Origin: Adiantum capillus-veneris
Taxonomy: Eukaryota > Streptophyta > Polypodiopsida > Polypodiales > Pteridaceae
Assembly: GCA_014529385.2 (NCBI GenBank)
Contig: CM043949.1
Span: 142,485,858 to 142,549,857 of the forward strand
Direction of reading: 5' to 3'
DNA: 64,000 nt
Part shown: in pieces, positions 59,490 through 64,000 of the stretch
Layout: each line of letters starts with the position of its first letter
Numbering within the stretch: position 1 is the stretch's first letter
Notes under the pieces: model-generated
What the model was told of the DNA's origin: nothing
The model's input: the letters and a program-made list of their open reading frames with translations, nothing else
Databases searched by the model: none
Position numbers and translations under genes: made by a program

Positions 59490-61061
59490 TTATCCTTGAA
59501 TGCCGATTGAAGATGAGCAAAAGCTCAACTTCTCGTTGTTGACCACCTTTGTAAACATGTCTGCAGGATTTTCACTTGTATGCACCTTTCCTAGCTTTAG
59601 TTGTCCCTCTTCCAAAAGAGTGCGTATGAAGTGATATCTCACCTCAATGTGCTTTGTCCTTAAATGAAAGGCTGAGTTCTTCGCAAGATGGATAGCGCTT
59701 TGGCTATCACTGTACAAGACACAATTGTCTTGTTTGAATCCAAGCTCTTCTAAGAATCTGTGAAGCCATAGAATTTCTTTGCTTGCCTCCGCCATTGCTA
59801 CATACTCTGCTTCCGTGGTAGAAAGTGAAACCACTTTCTACAGCTTTGAAGCCCAGCTTACTACTGTGCCTCAAACCATGAACACATAGCCAGTAGTGCT
59901 CCTTCGAGTATCTTTGTCACCTGCCATATCTGCATCAGCATACCCTTCTAGAAAAATATCAGTTCCTCCAAAATACAAAGCATTTGTTGTTGTCCCTTTT
60001 AGATACCTAAGTATCCACTTCACAGCTTGCCAATGCTCTTTACCTGGGTTGTCCATGAACCTACTCACAACTCCCACTGCATGTGCAATATCTGGCCTTG
60101 TCCAGACCATAGCATACATTAGAGAACCTACCGCTGCAGCATATGGAACTTTAGACATATAGGCTATCTCCTCTTGTGTCTTTGGACACATATCCTTCGT
60201 TAGTTTAAAATGACTAGCCAAAGGTGTAGAAACTGGTTTTGCATTTTGCATTGCAAACCTTTCTAGTACCTTCTTGATGTAATCTTCTTGAGATAGCTTT
60301 ATTGTCTTCTTCGTCCTGTCCCTTGATATTTTCATACCAAGTATCCTCTTTGCAGCACCTAAATCTTTCATTGAAAACGATTTGGACAGCTCCTCTTTTA
60401 GGTCTTTGATGTCCTGCATGTTAGCACTTGCAATCAACATGTCATCAACATACAACATTAGGATGATGAATTTCCCATCTCCCAAATTCTCCGTGTAGAC
60501 GCAGTGATCCGAGTTGCATCTTGTGAATCCATGATCCAACATCCATCGATCAAACTTCAAGTACCATTGTCTTGATGCTTGCTTTAAACCATACAAGCTC
60601 TTCTTTAATCTGCAAACCATTTTCTCCTTACCTTTTACTTCATACCCCTTTGGTTGAAGCATGTAGATTTCCTCCTCTAAGTCACCATGAGGGAATGCCA
60701 TATTTACATCCATTTGCTCGAGATTTAGATCATGAGCAACCACAAGGCTTAAGACAAGCTTAATTGAGTTCATTTTTACAACATGAGAAAATATTTCATT
60801 GAAGTCAATACCTTTCTTTTGAGAAAAACCTTTTACCACAAGCCTAGACTTGTACCTTTTCTTCCCACCTTCTTCTTCCTTTAGCTTGTACACCCATTTG
60901 TTTTGAAGTGCCCGCTTACCTTTAGGCAACTCAACCAACTCCCATGTTTGGTTGCGATGTAGTGAGTCCATCTCCACTTGCATGCTCTTCGTCCATTCTT
61001 CTTTGGATTCATGTTGCATAGCTTCTTCATATGATTCCGGCTCTCCAGAATCTGAGATCAA
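59490..61061 (-). pseudogene. pol: Copia RT and RNase H with two stops
   Basis: The first 396 codons are open: QNKWVYKLKEEEGGKKRYKS, EQMDVNMAFPHGDLEEEIYM, LKKSLYGLKQASRQWYLKF, MLYVDDMLIAS (catalytic YVDD), then RNase H start EGYADADMAGDKD. A TGA at about 59871 and a TAG at 59835-59837 interrupt RNase H (YVFMV, stop, GTVVSWASKL, stop, KVVSLSTTEAEYVAM). The last 114 codons (YSDSQSAIHLAK, RTKHIEVRYHFIR) then run to 59490. The same frame is kept across both stops, so these are point mutations. Confidence 0.93.
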
Positions 61062-61118
61062 GAGATGGTTGAAGGAAGGAACAAACCTTTCTGGAGGTCT
61101 ACTTGCTCTTGTAGATCT

Positions 61119-63293
61119 TCAGGGAATAGGTTGAGGCTCCTCATTTGGTTGACGTTGTTGCACATTGTCACCGTTTGCAGTCCTTGAGTCTTCATCGTCC
61201 TCAAGCTCCATGTACTCATCACCTGTTTCTTTTGTTTGTTTTCTTTCCAAGTAATCTTTGTACATATTTTGTTCGTTAAAAATTACATCCCTACTCCTTA
61301 AGATTTTACCATCTTCAGGATTCCATAGGTGATACCCAAAGTCTCCTTCTCCATAGCCAATGAAGAAACACTTTTTGGACTTTGCATCTAACTTTGATCT
61401 TAAGCTTCTATCTATGTGCATGAAAGCCTCACACCCAAACACTTTGAGAAATGCATAATTCACCGGTTTACCTGTCCATGCCTCTTCTAGAACTCCCCCA
61501 TCCAATGCCGTTGAGGGTGAACGATTGATTAAGTACACAGCCGTACTTACAGCTTCCGCCCAAAGTTCAAGCGGTAGGCCTGCATGTAGCTGCATGCTTC
61601 GTGCTCGTTCCATGATTGTCCTGTTCATCCTTTCCGAAATCCCATTTTGTTGAGGTGTCCTTGGGGTTGCCCTTTGCCTCCGAATGCCATTGCTAGCACA
61701 AAAGCTTTCAAAAGCTTGGCTGCAATATTCGCCTCCATTGTCGGATCTGAGGCATTTAACCTTGGTACCTGTTTCATTCTCCACAAAGGCTTTCCACCTT
61801 TGAAATATGGAAAATACATCGGATTTATTCTTCATGACATAAACCCATGTTTTTCTAGTCGCATCGTCTATGAATGTTACATAGTACAATGAGCCACCAA
61901 GTGATGGTGTACTTGCAAGACCCCAAACATCAGAATGAACCAACTCAAGTTTTTTATTTTTTCTTTCATTTCTTGATTTTTGAAATTTTACCCTCTTTTG
62001 TTTCCCATAAACACAATCTTCACAGAACTCTAAGTCCACTTCTTTCAAACCTAGTAGAAGCTTCTTTGTTTGAAGGATTTGCATTCCTTTGGCACTCATA
62101 TGCCCAAGTCGATAGTGCCACACCGCACTCTCAACTTCTGTAGTTGCTGCACAAGCTGAAGGTTGGGTGCTAACAGTACACAAGTAAAGTGTACCAACTT
62201 TTTCACCCTTGGCAACCACCAAAGATCCCTTTGAGATCTTCCACCGTTTGTTTCCGAATGCAATGTTGTGACCTTCATCGTCCAATTGTCCTGTAGAGAT
62301 CAAATTTTTGCGAAGAGAAGGAACATGCCTAACATCTTTAAGCTTCCATTCATTTCCGTTAGCAGTTTTGACAGAAACTGTACCTTTGCCGACAATCTCA
62401 CAAGCTTCATCATCTCCCAAGTATACATACCCAAAATTACCTTTGGTGTAGTCTTGGAAATGTTGCTTGTGTGGTGTCGCATGGAATGAAGCCCCGGAAT
62501 CTACTATCCAGGAATTAGACACATTGTCTAATGAGAGAATTAGAGCATCTTGCTCTACTTTACCTGCCACATTGGCCTCCGATGTTGGCTTGTTGTCTTG
62601 AGACTCTGTCTTCTTCTTCTTCTTGGACCAGTAATCCTTCTTGACGTGGCCCTTCTTGCCGCAGTTCCAACATTCAAGAACTGACTTTGTGCGTGACTTG
62701 CTCCGCCTTGAGCAATCACGACCCTTTTGGTTTTTGAACCTCTCCTTAAGCCTTCCTCTTGTTTCCACTGATAGTGCAGCACTTGATGATTCTCTTGTGC
62801 TTCTCCTTCGCATTTCCTCGCTTAGGAGAACACCCACAACATCATCAAACTTAAGAGTATTTGTGCCAGAGATAGAATTACTTACAGCCATCACAAGGCT
62901 GTCCCAACTATCCGGTAGAGATGATAGTATAAGGAGAGCTCGCACTTCGTCATCGAAATTGATTTTCACTGATCGAAGTTGACTTATGTTTGTGTTAAAG
63001 TCATTTAGGTGTTCTGCAACTGAACCATTCTCTGCCATCTCCGTGGTCTTCATCTCCGAAACATTGAAGGCCACCGTTGACGCCAAGCTTAACCAGATTG
63101 TTCCCAGTGCCTTTCGATCAAGGACAATCCATGCGTCATCTTCCATTGTTGCGGGCTTCTTCGCAAGACCGCCTAGTGGCAAATAGAGGTCCTTCTGGTA
63201 GAGATAGTCTTCAATCTGCATCTTCCAATGTTGGTAGTTTTTGCCGTTGAACTTCTCAATCTTGAGCTTCCCTTCCTCCGCCATAACTGCCAC
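61119..63293 (-). CDS. gag-pol: Copia gag, protease and integrase
   Basis: 724 codons. Gag domain from LKIEKFNGKNYQHWKMQIED; compared with the 54 kb gag about 28 residues are missing after FNVSEM. Zinc knuckle C208, C211, H216 but Tyr at 221 where Cys belongs. Protease DSGA at 265-268. Pre-integrase VWHYRLGHMSAKGM and CEDCVYGKQ. Integrase catalytic blocks VHSDVWGL, RSDNGGEY and NGISERMNRT, with the normal 35-residue spacing. It stops at a TGA after EEPQPIP; the next codons (RSTRASRPPERFVPS) continue in frame into RT, so this is one nonsense mutation. Confidence 0.94.
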   Translation of the reverse strand: MAVMAEEGKLKIEKFNGKNYQHWKMQIEDYLYQKDLYLPLGGLAKKPATMEDDAWIVLDRKALGTIWLSLASTVAFNVSEMKTTEMAENGSVAEHLNDFNTNISQLRSVKINFDDEVRALLILSSLPDSWDSLVMAVSNSISGTNTLKFDDVVGVLLSEEMRRRSTRESSSAALSVETRGRLKERFKNQKGRDCSRRSKSRTKSVLECWNCGKKGHVKKDYWSKKKKKTESQDNKPTSEANVAGKVEQDALILSLDNVSNSWIVDSGASFHATPHKQHFQDYTKGNFGYVYLGDDEACEIVGKGTVSVKTANGNEWKLKDVRHVPSLRKNLISTGQLDDEGHNIAFGNKRWKISKGSLVVAKGEKVGTLYLCTVSTQPSACAATTEVESAVWHYRLGHMSAKGMQILQTKKLLLGLKEVDLEFCEDCVYGKQKRVKFQKSRNERKNKKLELVHSDVWGLASTPSLGGSLYYVTFIDDATRKTWVYVMKNKSDVFSIFQRWKAFVENETGTKVKCLRSDNGGEYCSQAFESFCASNGIRRQRATPRTPQQNGISERMNRTIMERARSMQLHAGLPLELWAEAVSTAVYLINRSPSTALDGGVLEEAWTGKPVNYAFLKVFGCEAFMHIDRSLRSKLDAKSKKCFFIGYGEGDFGYHLWNPEDGKILRSRDVIFNEQNMYKDYLERKQTKETGDEYMELEDDEDSRTANGDNVQQRQPNEEPQPIP

Positions 63294-63343
63294 TCAATTC
63301 AAGGAATCCTTTCCTTAAGATAATTTAGCTACGAGCAAACCTT

Positions 63344-63355
63344 GCTCTGATACCA
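63344..63355 (-). promoter_or_regulatory. tRNA-iMet primer binding site (copia 58-64 kb)
   Basis: Minus strand TGGTATCAGAGC two bases inside the 5' LTR. Confidence 0.9.
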
Positions 63356-63357
63356 GT

Positions 63358-63441
63358 TGTTAGGAAATAAGATGTAGCTAAATAGATAATTGAGTAGATT
63401 ACTTAATGGAGAGAGACAAATTTATATACACGAGATTATAG

Positions 63442-63492
<51 letters not shown>

Positions 63493-64000
63493 CACGATAT
63501 ACGTGGTTCACCCAATGTGGGCTACGTCCACGGGAAAGCAGCCACTCAATGGCTTTAGTACTTCAAAACAAGAAGTAGTTTACAAACAGATTATACCCTT
63601 AATGGAGCTCCCGCCTTGCTTCACTCTCACCACCTCACACTCACCTTGTTGCATTAACTTCACACTATGAAATGTGTGTAGAAATGGCCTCCTTTTATAG
63701 GCCAAAAGGGCTGCCCTCTCTTATGAGAGACAGCCATGTGTAGCCGCCCTTGTGCGAATAAGTCCAAATCGGACCCTCCAATCCGCCCATGTGTGGCCGC
63801 CCTTGAGAAGACAAGTCCGCTTTTGAATTCAGCCACCGGCCATTGAATTCGGCCACCGGCCACCGGCCACCGGCCATTGACTTCCGACCACCGGCCACCG
63901 GCCATTGACTTCCAACCACCGGCCATCGGCCATTGACTACCGGCCACCGGCCAACCGACCGGTTGTTTTCCGACCACTTTCCGGCCGCCGTCCGGCCATA
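63358..64000 (-). repeat. 5' LTR of copia 58-64 kb (cut by window)
   Basis: Matches 58587 onward; (AG)n at 63447-63488 is longer than in the partner, and the GGCCACC minisatellite differs in unit composition. Confidence 0.94.

Larger units (their letters stand above)
58587..64000 (-). mobile_element. Second Ty1/copia element, right LTR truncated by window
   Basis: Left LTR 58587-59429 and start of the right LTR at 63358 match. Minus-strand order gag, protease, integrase, RT, RNase H. Primer site and polypurine tract are present. Three nonsense mutations, a gag deletion and a zinc-knuckle change make it defective. The left flank is CATGT (58582-58586); the matching right flank is outside the window. 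Confidence 0.95.

Overview
The window looks like repeat-rich nuclear DNA from a land plant. The evidence is the mix of Ty1/copia and Ty3/gypsy elements with tRNA-iMet primer sites, a CACTA element, dense CT/AG/GT microsatellites, and a single-exon PLS-class pentatricopeptide repeat (PPR) gene. The PPR style (intronless, with degenerate relatives nearby) and the mobile-element mix fit a homosporous fern such as Adiantum. That assignment is from memory of family style and is an inference. I see nothing prokaryotic, no CRISPR array, no rRNA and no tRNA gene.

Layout. 1-0.8 kb: open gag-protease frame of a gypsy element cut by the window edge. 2.7-3.4 kb: 3' ends of a LINE family, each running into a (CT)n tract. 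3.4-12.3 kb: chromodomain-bearing Ty3/gypsy element on the minus strand with two ~1.6 kb LTRs, nearly identical but with several frameshifts. 12.3-14.7 kb: more of the same LINE family (an ORF1-only copy and an ORF2 tail) with long compound microsatellites. 16.9-20.4 kb: CACTA DNA transposon with exact TCT target duplication and a TNP2-like remnant. 20.9-29.6 kb: an old, heavily broken gypsy element (minus strand), interrupted by a ~2 kb solo-LTR-like insertion and a ~1.3 kb segment with inverted ends; it carries a second retropepsin-like domain downstream of integrase. 29.6-35 kb: 5'-truncated copia element (plus strand) containing a 173-bp hAT-type MITE and a 456-bp foldback element. 35-42.6 kb: two LINE reverse-transcriptase pieces around a ~7 kb block with a duplicated ~1 kb module flanking a Penelope-like reverse-transcriptase remnant. 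44.3-46.6 kb: the one apparently intact host gene, a 774-residue PPR protein. 47.1-47.5 kb: a small GIY-YIG nuclease-domain frame. 49.7-57 kb: several degenerate copies of one PPR segment, one flank of which was hit by a copia element (50178-55660) with a perfect CTGTG target duplication. 58.6 kb to the end: a second copia element whose right LTR runs off the window.

Functionally this is transposon graveyard around one organelle-RNA-type PPR gene. No element appears able to encode all its own proteins: each has stops, frameshifts, active-site changes or truncations. The most unusual signals are the LINE family with (CT)n rather than poly(A) 3' tails, including an ORF1-only derivative; the Penelope-like RT between two copies of a duplicated module; the extra protease-like frame 3' of integrase in the 21-30 kb gypsy element; and the standalone GIY-YIG frame.
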